Of a stretch of DNA of 64,000 nt, positions 46,323 through 57,307 are shown in pieces. The stretch is taken from the NCBI GenBank assembly GCA_001599715.1, contig BCHU01000011.1, positions 434,001-498,000 of the forward strand. The letters are read 5' to 3'. The translations under genes were made by a program, and so were the position numbers. The notes under the pieces are model-generated. The model was not told the DNA's origin, searched no databases, and was given only the letters and a program-made list of their open reading frames with translations. The DNA comes from Phaeotremella fagi. Taxonomy: Eukaryota > Basidiomycota > Tremellomycetes > Tremellales > Phaeotremellaceae. Positions within the stretch are counted from its first letter, which is position 1. Each line of letters begins with the position of its first letter.

Positions 46323-46353
46323 TATATATATAAATATATATATATATAATATA
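46323..46353. repeat. TA-dinucleotide microsatellite
   Basis: Nearly pure TATATA tract directly upstream of the UPF0538 start codon, close enough to serve as or vary a core promoter element. Confidence 0.8.
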
Positions 46354-46921
46354 GAATTGACGGTGAAAATGAAAACCGAATTCCAAAATTATTTATTGTA
46401 AACAACGAATAATTATGTGGAGGCCCAGAGTGGCGATTTCTATCTTACAGTATCCACTTATTACAGTAGCCTCGTAATCTCAACGTCACTCACATGGACT
46501 TGACTTTGAACATGTGAACTAGTTTCTTAAGCCTAAAATAAATTCACAGTGATCAAAAGGCACACGGCACAGAGACTCAGACTCAACAACGGTTGATCGT
46601 GTACAACTTTATTATTCTTCTGTGTTAAATGGTCAACTCAAGTCAAAGCAGGGAACATCCGTCACACTAGACACAAATTAGGATCATTGGTTTTCATTTC
46701 AATCTTTAGAGAATCTGAAATTAGAAAAAAGAAAGAAAGAAAGAATCAGAGAGAGAAAAGTGAGAGAAAATAAATTTGTTGGAGAGAAAAATAAAAAGTT
46801 ATTTTCTCTTTACGAAAAAAAAGACATGAAAGAAGTCAACCGGTTGGGTTTCGAAGAAAAAGACAAACATAAAGCCAAATCAGAGATTGAATGAATTAAT
46901 ATATTTCCCTTTCTACCCGAT
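46354..46921. other. Intergenic region with purine-rich tract
   Basis: Promoter of the UPF0538 gene and 3' UTR of the 14-3-3 gene. AGTGGCGAT lies at 46430-46438 and a GAAA/GAGA-rich tract at about 46724-46800. No gene seen. Confidence 0.4.
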
Positions 46922-47943
46922 TTAAGCGGCAGCAGCTGGTTCCTCTTTTGCCTCTTCTTCGTCTTTCTTCTCAGCAGCTGGAGGTGGGGTCAGTGAAGTT
47001 CTGGAGTTGCCGTGTAAAATACTACTCACCACCCTCGTTCATGTCTGAAGTCCAGAGAGTGAGGTTATCACGGAGGAGTTGCATGATGAGAGTAGAGTCC
47101 CTGTGATTGTATCAGTTTGGGTTCTAAACCCTTATACAGTTACTCACTTGTAAGACTCCTCTGATAAGGTGTCGAGCTCAGCAATAGCGTCGTCGAATGC
47201 TTGTTTAGCAAGGTGACAAGCACGGTCGGGACTGTTGAGGATCTCGTAGCTAATCGGGTTAGTTTTACGTTGCCACGCATCAACTCACTAGAACACAGAG
47301 AAGTTCAATGCGAGACCAAGACGGATTGGGTGTGTTGGTGGGAGCTCAGTGACGGCGACGTCTGAAGCAGCTTTGTAAGCTTCAAGAGACTTGTCGGCAG
47401 AGTCCTTGCGTTTATCACCAGTAGCGAATTCGGCGAGATAACGGTGGTAATCTCCCATCCTTTCGTTCGGAGTCAGCCAGTTGTTTTGTATCATACGAAA
47501 AACTTTAAACTCACATCTTGTGGTAGAAGACCTTTGATTCACCGGTTTGAGCAGAAGGGATGAGGTGCTTGTCAAGAACCTGGAGGATGTCCTCACAGAT
47601 TTTGGCGAGTTCAGCCTCAATCTTTTCTCTGTAACCTTTGATCATGGCGACCTGAGCTTCGTTACCCTTTGATTCCTCTTTTTGCTCGATGGAGGAAACG
47701 ATACGCCATGAGGCACGTCTGGCACCGATAACGTTCTTGTAGGCGACAGAGAGGAGGTTACGTTCCTCAACGGTGAGTTCTTGATCGGATGAAGCGACGG
47801 TCTTCATGTTCTCGACCATTTCTGGAGGGAGTTTGGGTTAGGGATGTGATCAAAGGGGGCGAATTGTTTTATTCACCTTCGTAGCGTTCAGCTTGCTCAG
47901 CGAGCTTAGCGAGGTAGACGGAGTCTTCACGATTAGCAGTCAT
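46922..47943 (-). CDS. 14-3-3 protein
   Basis: Phosphoserine/phosphothreonine-binding dimeric adaptor. Exons read [20 protein letters not shown] and [20 protein letters not shown] with [20 protein letters not shown]. The next stretch is [20 protein letters not shown] with [11 protein letters not shown]. The following exon gives [19 protein letters not shown], and then [20 protein letters not shown] and [14 protein letters not shown] with the C-terminal acidic/Ala tail. All nine helices and the phosphopeptide-binding Lys/Arg/Tyr residues are present. About 255 aa, stop TAA at 46922. CCAACAG directly precedes the ATG and matches an intron acceptor, so the 5' UTR is probably spliced. Confidence 0.95.
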
Positions 47944-49320
47944 CTGTTGGGGTGAGGGTGATCAGTAAAAGAACAATGATCGCGTCATGATACGTCTAAG
48001 CTCTGGTATGCCCCAGATGGTCGTCCGAGTAGAATGCCATCGTCGCGCTCCAACGCGTGCATCAGGTATGGATTCAACTCCATCCACTCGTCACCATGGC
48101 TAATGGTGTTGATGTGATGATGGTCTATCAATCGAAAACGATATCAAGAACCATCATTCACATCACATCACATTAAAACTTCCCATGCCTTTACGACGCG
48201 ACGGCGGCAACTGAATTGAAGAAAACTCACGATAACGATTGCTGTTTGATTCAGGTATCAGGTTGATTGTAATCAGATTGGAATTGAGAAGGTAGGTGAC
48301 AACGATGGGAAGAAGAAAAAAGGTTGAATGAAGGATGGGGGTTGATTGATTGAAGGAACAGATAGTCAGCTTTAATTTCAACTACAGACGGTTTTGGGGG
48401 CTTCTTTTCTTTTTGTGAACGACGAAGACGTGGTCGGGGGATGGGAGACAGTGAAAGATGGATAGATGGGTATAAAGGATGAACAAAGGAAGTGTTATGG
48501 ATAGAAGGATGAATGGAGTGAAATGGTATGGTATGGTTATGATAGGATGGGAATTGGAACGAGATGGAAAGACGAAGGGGGGGGTAGGGTTGATTGATTC
48601 AACCACCTCTTAACGATGATGACGATGAAATGGGATACTCACGAATAAGAGATGTAGAGATTGAAAGATGTAGTTGGGATAGATAAGATACTTTATAGAG
48701 AGTATATCTATTGGATGTTGATGAGAGTAATAAGTAGTAGTAATATGTAATAGAATGAATGAATCAACTAAGAGAGGAGTGAGTGACGCAGGGGGGGGAA
48801 GGGGTGAGGGGAGGGTGGCACGGTACAGCTACGCTACGCTATACAGCCAATGCAATGGTGTATGGGGCGTGCTCTAGTACTAAGTGGCGGAACTATACGG
48901 CGATATTAAATTGTGGCCCCTGGTTGATTTAATTCCGCTTTAGGTGAATTTGGTCTTAAACGGGTGTATCAGATAAAGTTATGTAACGGTTATGATGACT
49001 CGTTGATGGTAATAATAGATGGTAGGTTGAGTCAGGTTGATTATTGATCATACTTACATATATACCATTCACTCAGTGTAGACATTATACTCACTCATAC
49101 ATATCATAACACTGTAGTATCACCAACACCACCATCTAATTACGTGTACTACGTTCCAGCACTCCCCTTCCTACTCCAACCCATCACGTGGCACCGTTCA
49201 ACCACACTCTAACGTTCCTGCCAAGTCAGCATTAGAATATTATATATTAGATCATTACATACAAGTAAAGAACACTTCTCCATCTATCCACTACCTATCT
49301 GTCCATAATATACTGCGAAA
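47944..49320. promoter_or_regulatory. Long divergent promoter and leader of 14-3-3 and the UPF0662 gene
   Basis: 1.38 kb without a supported coding exon. On the minus strand an acceptor abuts the 14-3-3 ATG and GTGAGT donors occur at about 48231 and 48645, so a 290- to 700-nt 5' UTR intron is likely. A GC-rich island (about 62% over 48001-48060) with GATGG/CCATC pairing stands out from its AT-rich surroundings. A CACGTG box lies at 49195-49200 near the UPF0662 start. Long leaders of this kind are common in highly expressed fungal genes. Confidence 0.45.
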
Positions 49321-51308
49321 ATGGGTTCAAACATGGTTCCACAAGTACGTGTTCTTCTCTAGAGGATCGAATAAATTACACAATCTAATCGTCCTCATCT
49401 CCACTTTATCAGGAAGAACTCCCAGTCTTGGAAGCCTTCATAACTATCCGTAACAGATTAACCGCACTGAAAAAGGTAACCAATCCACTCAAACGTTCTC
49501 ACTAACCCAAACAGGATACGACCAAATTCATTAGAGCTCAAGATGTAATGTCAATCTACAATTCAGTCGTTAAACAAGGTAAATAAAAACATCTCACCGT
49601 CAAACAAACCCAAGTCCTGATGTTTTGTTTCTTTACGTAGTAACCAAACTCAACGCGATACGAGATGAACAAGCAGATAATCATTCTTCAACACTCGCTT
49701 CAAGCTCTCAAGCGTCTTCTTCGATATCGGGTTCAGGTCCTGAACCACCAGAACCTAATAGAGTCGATACGATTATCGCCGATGTCTTTTCCTTGATTAG
49801 TTTGTTCTTCCTGACTATAGGCAAAAGTAGAGAGAGTCCTGCTACGTATTGTCAAATCGCTAGTATGAGGGTAAGTTGTCTTTTGTGTTCAGTTATCTTG
49901 ATTGAGCTTACTTAAATCGTTGTAGCAACTTCTGTCGCATATGAACGAATCTGGCGTTTACACCGAAGCCGACCTTACACCTTTCAGAGAACGTTTGGAC
50001 GCACTCAAACAAATCATTAAACAGGATCATGAAGATGGTAAACATCCTGAACCGATTTTAAGATTGATGATGAGAAAAATGGAGGGAACTGGTTAGTTGG
50101 AATGAGGATGAATTGTTCAACTAGCTAACTCTTTCACTAGAACGTATACTCGCTAATCTACTCGCATCACTTTCGGTCCTCTCAGTAGAATTAGTTCCGA
50201 TACATCAAAGACTGGTCCTACTAAGAAAGCAACTGGTGGTTCTAGCAACAGAACCTAAACCAAGTAAAGCAGAATTCAAACCTATCATCGAAGAACTAAG
50301 AAAAATAGATTCGTACGTCAATCCAACTGAACTAAAACTATGACACCAAACTAACAGTCTCCCACAGCAAACGAGTCGACGGTAAATTCCTCGGACCTGG
50401 GGGATCATCCGTACCAACCGGTCAAGCGATTCTCACGGGTTTACTAGAAGCTTGTTTCGAGATTTGTCAAGATATCAAAGCGAGGGATGCAGAGGAAGAC
50501 GTTAGTCCACCTTTGAAACCTATCTGGGAGAGGTTGACGGAGATGAAAGCCCAGTTGGAGAGATTACGTGGGTTTCCTTGGTTTTTGAAAGGAGTTTTTT
50601 ACTGATAGACAATAGAATTGACACATCGGTGGACACTTCGTGAGACTGATTTATACAAGTAAGTTGGAATTAATTAGGGCCATGGGAAATGATATTGATA
50701 ACGATTAGCTTTGGGATGTCACTTCGTGAAATCGATTCTATGAGGGTTGATGGGAAATTCGTCGATGCTGAGGGTAACAAGGTATGTTGTGTGGGATTCA
50801 GAATTTGGATTTTTGCTGATCAACGTGCTAGGCCGAGGGTCAATATGTAAGTTTGCTAATGGCGTTCTCACATATATCTCGAACGAGCCTTACTAACGAA
50901 AACGTCATAGGTCCTACTCTACCTCCTCAGACGATGTTACGGCTTGATCTACAGATTAATGGCAGAATCCGAACCAATATCAGAAGAACTAATGCCAGTG
51001 GTGAGTGAATTCAAATCCGACCAGAATTAACTTTTAAACAGGCCAACAAATTATCAACAATCAAAAAATGTTTGAACGAAGTCCTGAAATACGGTGGACC
51101 GTATTCACCTAGAGATCTTTATCCTTATCATCTGGCTCTACACCAGATTGACAGTTTGAGGAAAGACGGGAAATTCTTTGCGGACGATGGGAGTATACCT
51201 GAAGGTCAGGCTATACTTGTGGCGCAACTTAGTGAGGCGCATGAGTTGTTGGAAATGTTGAAAGAGAGTATGTCGGATGATGAGGATGAAGAGGAGGAGG
51301 AGGAGTAG
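49321..51308 (+). CDS. CUB1: UPF0662 (DUF2408) protein, CUB1/YPL260W-like
   Basis: Around ten exons from ATG 49321. Repeated helical modules show the family pattern: EELPVLEAFITIRNRLTALK, KFIRAQDVMSIYNSVVKQ, RVDTIIADVFSLISLFFLTI, and RILANLLASLSVLSVELVPI with HQRLVLLRKQL. Two related halves carry KRVDGKFLGPGGSSVPTGQA / MRVDGKFVDAEGNKAEGQY, and SLRKDGKFFADDGSIPEGQA repeats the same motif near the end. The tail is strongly acidic. Yeast Cub1 has been linked to proteasome and DNA-damage phenotypes; a precise function is unknown. About 470 aa. Confidence 0.88.
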
Positions 51309-51463
51309 GGGACGTGGACGTGGACGTTGGATTTGGGATGGGAATAGGAGTTTTGCAGAGTGATGCATGTCTTACACCTTTCATAATCCTTAAACCAGAG
51401 TTGAAAGCTCCTGAATATTCATATGTAAAATTTACATGTAAACTTTTCCTTTGTCCAAGATGA

Positions 51464-52489
51464 TCATTTCACATAACGAAGGATACAACCAGGATAAGAG
51501 CTCGCGTCTATACATCTACAATGAAGGATTAGACTCTCCCTGTGAAATGATACAGATAACGAACCTTTTTGATGTTCCTTGAGTAACCTCAAAAATTCAT
51601 TAGCCAAGTTAACGTCATAAGTTAAACCGTTCCATTCGTCCAAATTCTTCTCGTCAGATTTCGTAACAGCGAAATCCTTAGCTCTCGAAAAAGCGAGATG
51701 GCCATTGATTCGGGATTTTACTATAAGATTCCCAATCCAAGAAATGAAGATCGAGACAATTCTGTTCGTGAACGGTACAACCCAAAGTTGTCGGTTTCGG
51801 TTCGAACGTCATCCATGTTTTCTCTGGATGAGGATCATGATTCCAACAATAACGTGAACCTTGAAGTAACGCCGTGCAGCCAGTGAATATTTGATTGTTC
51901 TGTGCTGCGATTATGAAGGCTGGAAGACTCGTTGTTTGGCCGTTACAGTAGTTTGTTAATCTTGAAAATAGAGTTTGGAGGGTACTCGCACAATCGAATT
52001 TCTTGCAGAAACTTAAACAACCTTCTAACAACTTTAATCCGTTTTCGGTCGGTTCGATTTCAAACGGTTTACCATGGATTACGTCGAGGTAGTATCGGAT
52101 GAATGTTGAATGTTCAATGGCTGAATCGGTGAGTTCGATTTTGTTTCGATGGTTATTGACGTCGACATTGTTATCGTTGTTGGCGGTGGTGGTAGGTATG
52201 TCCAACATATCTCTGAACACTTTACTAACGAAAATGGTCAATGACGAGTGTTCCTTTTTGGCGAGACTGCCGTCTTATAGTGAGAAGAAATTACTCACCT
52301 TGAAGACCACAAATGATGTCGATCAACTCCGAATGCTACTCCATCTGAGGAAATCAAGATGACATCGTCTTTCTTGTAATAAACACGATCGAAATTCAAT
52401 GATGGCTCCAGTACGGGAATCGTAGCTGACGTCAAGGCTGGGACAGGGGTTGAGACAGCTGGTGTACGTTTCTTAACGACTTTAGGCAT
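51464..52489 (-). CDS. BTB/POZ-like domain protein
   Basis: Starts MPKVVKKRTPAVSTPV at 52489. The block DDVILISSDGVAFGVDRHHL before WSSS-KVFRDMLDIP is the usual fungal BTB beta-hairpin and first helix. The following exon has IELTDSAIEHSTFIRYYLDV, LEGCLSFCKKFDCASTLQTL and a Cys/His-rich part with GSRYCWNHDPHPEKTWMTF. A 40-nt intron then probably joins ESY to TKDFAVTKSDEKNLDEWNGL and LANEFLRLLKEHQK, ending at TGA 51464. The last exon is uncertain, since the frame can also stop at 51678. BTB proteins of this kind mediate protein interaction; the partner is unknown. Confidence 0.7.
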
Positions 52490-53863
52490 TGGGATAAGAT
52501 TCTTTGAGTCAAGTGATGGAATATCTATCGTTGGTAGACTGAGTAATTTTGGCGGTGAACCAATCAGCTAGTAACTCTATCTATATTTAAAAGCCGTTGT
52601 GGGTCCAATTGTAAAATGCACTGATGGCTTTTATATCAAGATTAGTAGAGGAAGAAGGAGGGTATCCATGCAACAAGATTCGAAACCAGGTCGACATCAA
52701 GGTGTAAAGAATAGTGTAAAGTGGCATTGTTATCTGAAACACGTACGTTTGAGCAGGTAATGCCCTAGTGCGAGTCAGTCTGCGTCGAAGAAATCCTCTC
52801 TCTTGGTTCATATACTTGTACGGTGGATCCAACTTTCGAAGGGTCAGAACAAGTGTTCATGTTTTTCAGTGCGGTGAACGCCAGCTGAATTGGATTTTGA
52901 TCGATTGATCTGGACGAAAAGCCATGACCTTCCCCTGGACCCTGAACTCCCGAGTCCGAGACTGAGACTGATGACTGAAACTGTTACAATGGCTGTTATG
53001 ATCTATTTGCTATTTGAGACAACCAAAAAGCAAGATATTGGATAGATCATCTGCTATGAGATGATAAACTCCAAGCATGATCAACCAGCATACTACCCAA
53101 ACTACATCTTTTAGCTTGATGAAAAGCCTACTATGCAATTTTTGGATCTGATATCCAAAAATAGATCTCAAAAGGAGGGTAACAGGTATCCAACCACTCC
53201 AATTTCCACCACCTAATGCTGTGCAAAGGAGGATTTTTGTAGTGTGAATACATACCACAATGCATCCCAGAAAAATTACTCAAAACAGTAATATATCCAC
53301 TTTGCTTATTCAGCTTTCCCACAGTTTTACGTAAGCTTGATGACAAAATGGTGAGGAATTCCTGGATTGGGTAATTTTGATATGTGGATTTAGGGTCATG
53401 GGGTGAAAAAATTGGGGTGGGATTCAGGGTTTTGACTGATTTTTTCAGCTATCTTTTTCCCATGGTTACATATATAACTCATCCCCCTATATTGTCCCAT
53501 TTCTTCACTCATCCTTTCTTCCCATTTTCTCACTTGATTCTGATTTTTTCCATTCCAGTATATCATATTTGCATAGTGTGATTCCTTTCATACACTTACT
53601 TGCATTCTCAGCTCCAATTTGAAATTTGGGTAAGTCAAGTTTTTTTTGGGTGGAGGTTGATTTTTTTTTTTGGCTCTTTTGATTTTCACTTCACCTCCTT
53701 CAAATCTCCCACTTTATCTTCATCTTCATCTTCCTTTCAAATTTGCTTATCATGTATCGAATCTCACGATCGTCTCCTCAATCATGTGGATTAGATCCTT
53801 TTATTAATCATCGCGTTCCAGGTACCGTCTTCGCCACCTACACACCTACCGAATTCACCAACA
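52490..53863. other. Long divergent intergenic region
   Basis: 1.37 kb between the BTB-like gene and the DUF262 gene. Some minus-strand frames (53010-53346) are moderately long and hydrophobic but have no family signal, so I do not call them. From 53390 the plus strand is strongly pyrimidine rich with runs of T, fitting a long leader, possibly with a leader intron, for the gene at 53864. Confidence 0.4.
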
Positions 53864-55807
53864 ATGGTCGTCCTCTCAGACGATGAATACGTCGTCGACG
53901 CTCTTGATGATCTCGATGAATTAGAATCCGAAGAAGGCGTAGATGAAGACGAAATCAAATCAGAGCAAGCAGGTCGTTCTCAAAAACTCGCTCCCAATAA
54001 TCCTCTCTATGGGAAACTACCCCCTCCAAGATCTCAATCTTTCAGTACCAAGCAGATCCATGGTAAGTCCCAGTCAATCACTTTTTATCTGTTACTTATT
54101 TGTATCTGTCGTAGACTTTATTCATTTCGGTTCTATCAATACTAGTCCTGATTATCAACGTGAAGTCGTTTGGGGTGAACCGAAAATGATCGGTTTAATT
54201 CAATCGTTGTTCATGGTAAGTCGATATCTTCATATACCATATACCTGAAATACTAATCACCCATGTATCATTAGAACTTTTACGTTCCCCCTATCATCTT
54301 TGCTAAATTCTTCCAAGAAGACGGTTCAGAACAACGTGTCGCTATCGACGGTAAACAACGATGTACATCAATTCTCTACTTCATGGACGGTAAAATTCCT
54401 TTCGTTTCACCTGCAACAGGTGAAAAGTTTTGGTATACTGCCAGTAAGGAAGGTAAAAGAGGTAAACCTCTTCCAATCCATCTGAGAAGAATCTTTGAAA
54501 CTACCTCGGTTCCTGTTGTTGAATACGATGACATCAGTACTCAAACCCAAAGGGATATTTTCCGTAAGTCCACATTGTTGTGCTGTTCCGTTTGAATCAT
54601 ACTAATGAATGATCATCTTCAGAACGGGTCCAATTGGGTGTCGCTTTAACAGCTCCTGAAAAACTTTCAGCTATTGCCGGTCCTTGGCCAGAATGGATCA
54701 TCAGTCTTGTTAAAAGATTCGTCGACGAAAGTGGAACTCTGGGTGAACTGCTCAATTGGGATACTAAACGATCTCTACCTTTCAAACACATCACTTGTGT
54801 CATCGTTTTCTGTCTCGAACATGATAAACGGGCTCCACCTTCCTACCCTTCTCTCACCAAGTTCCTCGAAAGGGCTGATCCAGTGAGTGATTCGTATTGT
54901 TTGATTGAATTTTGCTGATTTCTTCTTTAGCCTGATGCGACTTTTAAAGCGAAGATACAAATGGTCTTCTCCCTTTGGGTCAACATTGCTACCGAATACA
55001 ACGCGATCGCTTTCAAGACACCTGCTGCAAGGATTGCACCAGTTGGTATGTGAATCTCCTCTTGAGTATACTGCTTGAACTGATCTTTCATCATAGAATT
55101 TTGGTTCATCGGTGTCATTATCTACCGTAGAATGGGATCAAGTACTATCAAAGATTTGGCTAAAATGATTGGGGACATGCGTAAATTCATCAGGACCAAG
55201 CATCGGTAAGTCAAATCAATTGTTAACGCTATGCCAGTCCATTTGACCTAAACTCTATTTCAGGGATGTCTTCTCGAATGGTGCAGTTGTTACCGATATC
55301 TGTAACTGGCTCGACAAGCAGCCCATCAAAAAACCCGGGCCTGGTGAGCAGGTCGCTGCTGAGGAATGGTCGGTTGAGGATGTTGAAACTTCGGAATTCA
55401 TTGCGAGAAAGAGAAAGAGAGAGCAAAGGGAAGCTGAGGAGGATCCAGATTTCCAAGGTCCAGCGACAAGACGTGGTGCGAACACATCGGCTCCAACTGA
55501 AAATCTTCGATCGCGACCTTCAAATGGGAAATCAGCTTCGATCGTTACACCTTCATACTCTCGACCAGAAATAAACAGATCTGTCGCTGTTCCACCTCAA
55601 GCTGCTATTCGACCACCTCCATTGTCGATGGATGCCCCTGCTCCCAACGCTTACACTAATCCAAGTTTCGTTCCTCGCCCAACCAACGGTAACCCAGTTT
55701 TACAACATCAATCTCGAAGTCAACAGTTCACTAATCAATTGAGAAACAACAATTACTCCAATGGGTATAACCCCAACGGTCATTATTCTACTCATTTCGG
55801 GAATTGA
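53864..55807 (+). CDS. DUF262 (GmrSD N-terminal-like) protein
   Basis: Around seven exons, about 530 aa, from ATG 53864 (MVVLSDDEYVVDALDDLDE, acidic). The DUF262 core shows SPDYQREVVWGEPKMIGLIQ with SLFMNFYVPPIIFAKF, and the hallmark VAIDGKQRCTSILYFMDGKI. Helical blocks follow: RRIFETTSVPVVEYDDIST, RVQLGVALTAPEKLSAIAG, KHITCVIVFCLEHDKRAPPS and IGVIIYRRMGSSTIKDLAK. The tail is disordered and Asn/Pro rich, with a Lys/Arg patch FIARKRKREQREAEED that could be nuclear. In bacteria this ParB-like fold with D-G-Q-R is the nucleotide-hydrolysing part of GmrSD restriction systems. Fungal members carry it without the GmrD nuclease, and their role is unknown. Confidence 0.88.
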
Positions 55808-56198
55808 AAGGACATCAGAGATGGGTTTGGTATATGTCCGGCGGAATTGACTCTTTTGGTTATGATTAGATATCTGAAGTTTGGTGTGAAGGCGATGTGT
55901 ATTATTGTATCAATAGAGGGTTTCTTGTCCATACTATCTTTTTTTTTATAGAAATAACATACACTTGTATTTGTACATACGTATCTTGATAACGAAAAAC
56001 TGTTATGCAACGGTTTCCATCGTGAATGCAAACCTCCTTTCTTACCCCTTCTTTAACACTTTTCCCCGGTTATGATGTAATATAGAAGGAGAGACTGCCT
56101 GATGTACATTGGCCTTCTGAAATCTCATCTCCTACTACTCACTGAGTAAAGTAACAAATATTGTAGTTTTGTTCCAACACTACAATACTCTAGAAACG
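55808..56198. other. Intergenic region
   Basis: 3' UTR of the DUF262 gene and promoter of the small gene. No other feature recognised. Confidence 0.35.
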
Positions 56199-56872
56199 AT
56201 GAGTACAAGCGACGAAACTACGCAAGTGAGTTTTCCTGGAATTATACCTGCTTTAGTTTATTGAATAATAATTCAGGCTACATGTCCAGAGTACAGATCG
56301 TATTCTCATTTTATCTCCACAATCGAAGAAACTCGAAAAATGTCTTCAGCCTGTATAGATCAAGAAGGACCAGAGAGGAATATGATTTACTCCCTGTTAT
56401 TCAGCTCCTTCTACGCACGACAAAACTTATCCGACCATTTGAAAATCGATAAATGTGAAGAATGTCTTGATATGGTCAATTCCCTAGAAGCAGAGCTCGG
56501 TCGTTATGTATCGAACGTTACGAAATTTGATGAAAGAATCGAGATGCTCGATCGCTTATGTGTATGTCTAAGTTAATGCTGAAAAACTGGATGATCATTT
56601 ACTGAGTGTCTGTGTATTAGAGTAATGCTGTCCATAGGGCTCTTCATCCGACTCATCGCATCACCACCAAAGAGAAAGCTGATGAATGGAGAAAAGTGGA
56701 TAGTCTTGTCAAGAAATTGGAGTCGGAATTGGAGACTTCAAAAAGTATTTATACAGAAGGTACTTATGAAGCGGTGTGGAAAAGTGGAAGGTATGTTATT
56801 GAGGTTTGGAACAAAGCTGTTGAAGATTACAAGACAAGCTTGGTGGAAGATGCCGTTTTGTACGGTTGGTAG
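56199..56872 (+). CDS. Small unknown helical protein
   Basis: Three exons in phase: MSTSDETTQ (56199-56225), then ATCPEYRSYSHFISTIEETR through MVNSLEAELGRYVSNVTKF to MLDRLC, then SNAVHRALHPTHRITTKEKA to VEDAVLYGW, stop TAG at 56872. About 186 aa, mostly helical. KVDSLVKKLESELETSKSIY has a heptad-like pattern, so a coiled coil is likely. Cys-x-x-Cys (KCEECLD) is the only possible metal or redox motif. No family recognised. Confidence 0.65.
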
Positions 56873-57307
56873 TTGTCTCTGCCGTGTATGTGTATACCAC
56901 GTAGACTTATGTTAGTTTGATTTGCGATGTTCGATTTGCCTTCGCTTTCTTGAGCCCTCCTATTCACTTGGTGGCGTGCCACATGAAGCAAGCCGAGAAA
57001 GCTCTGTGATATCTCAGAGATTTGGGTTTTATAACTCTATCCGTCGACAACCTCGTGGAGGAGAAAAGAAGAATGAACTGGTCAATCTGGAAAGATCTCA
57101 TATTCCACAGATGAAGTCCTGCTTTTGCTAATGCATATTAGAGACTGAAAGTAGCAAGCTAGCAAGTGTGAGTACCACCAAACCAGTAGAACACGTGACA
57201 TTCACATTATTATTTCTAAAATTCCGTACTCAAATAATCTTTCTTGAAAACTGCTAATTATTTTGGCCAATCTATGTCAACAAAGAGAGAGAGAGAGCGT
57301 AGAAACA
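56873..57307. promoter_or_regulatory. Promoter region of TIM54
   Basis: A CACGTG box lies at 57192-57197, about 110 bp before the TIM54 start. A GAGA-rich run directly precedes the start codon. No exon supported. Confidence 0.4.

Noticed and set aside
46724..46800. GAAA/GAGA tract as a regulatory or structural element
   Set aside because: Simple purine-rich sequence in a 3' UTR, too unspecific to call.
53010..53346. Hydrophobic minus-strand frames between the BTB-like and DUF262 genes
   Set aside because: Two overlapping frames of moderate length, no conserved motif, no supporting splice pattern.
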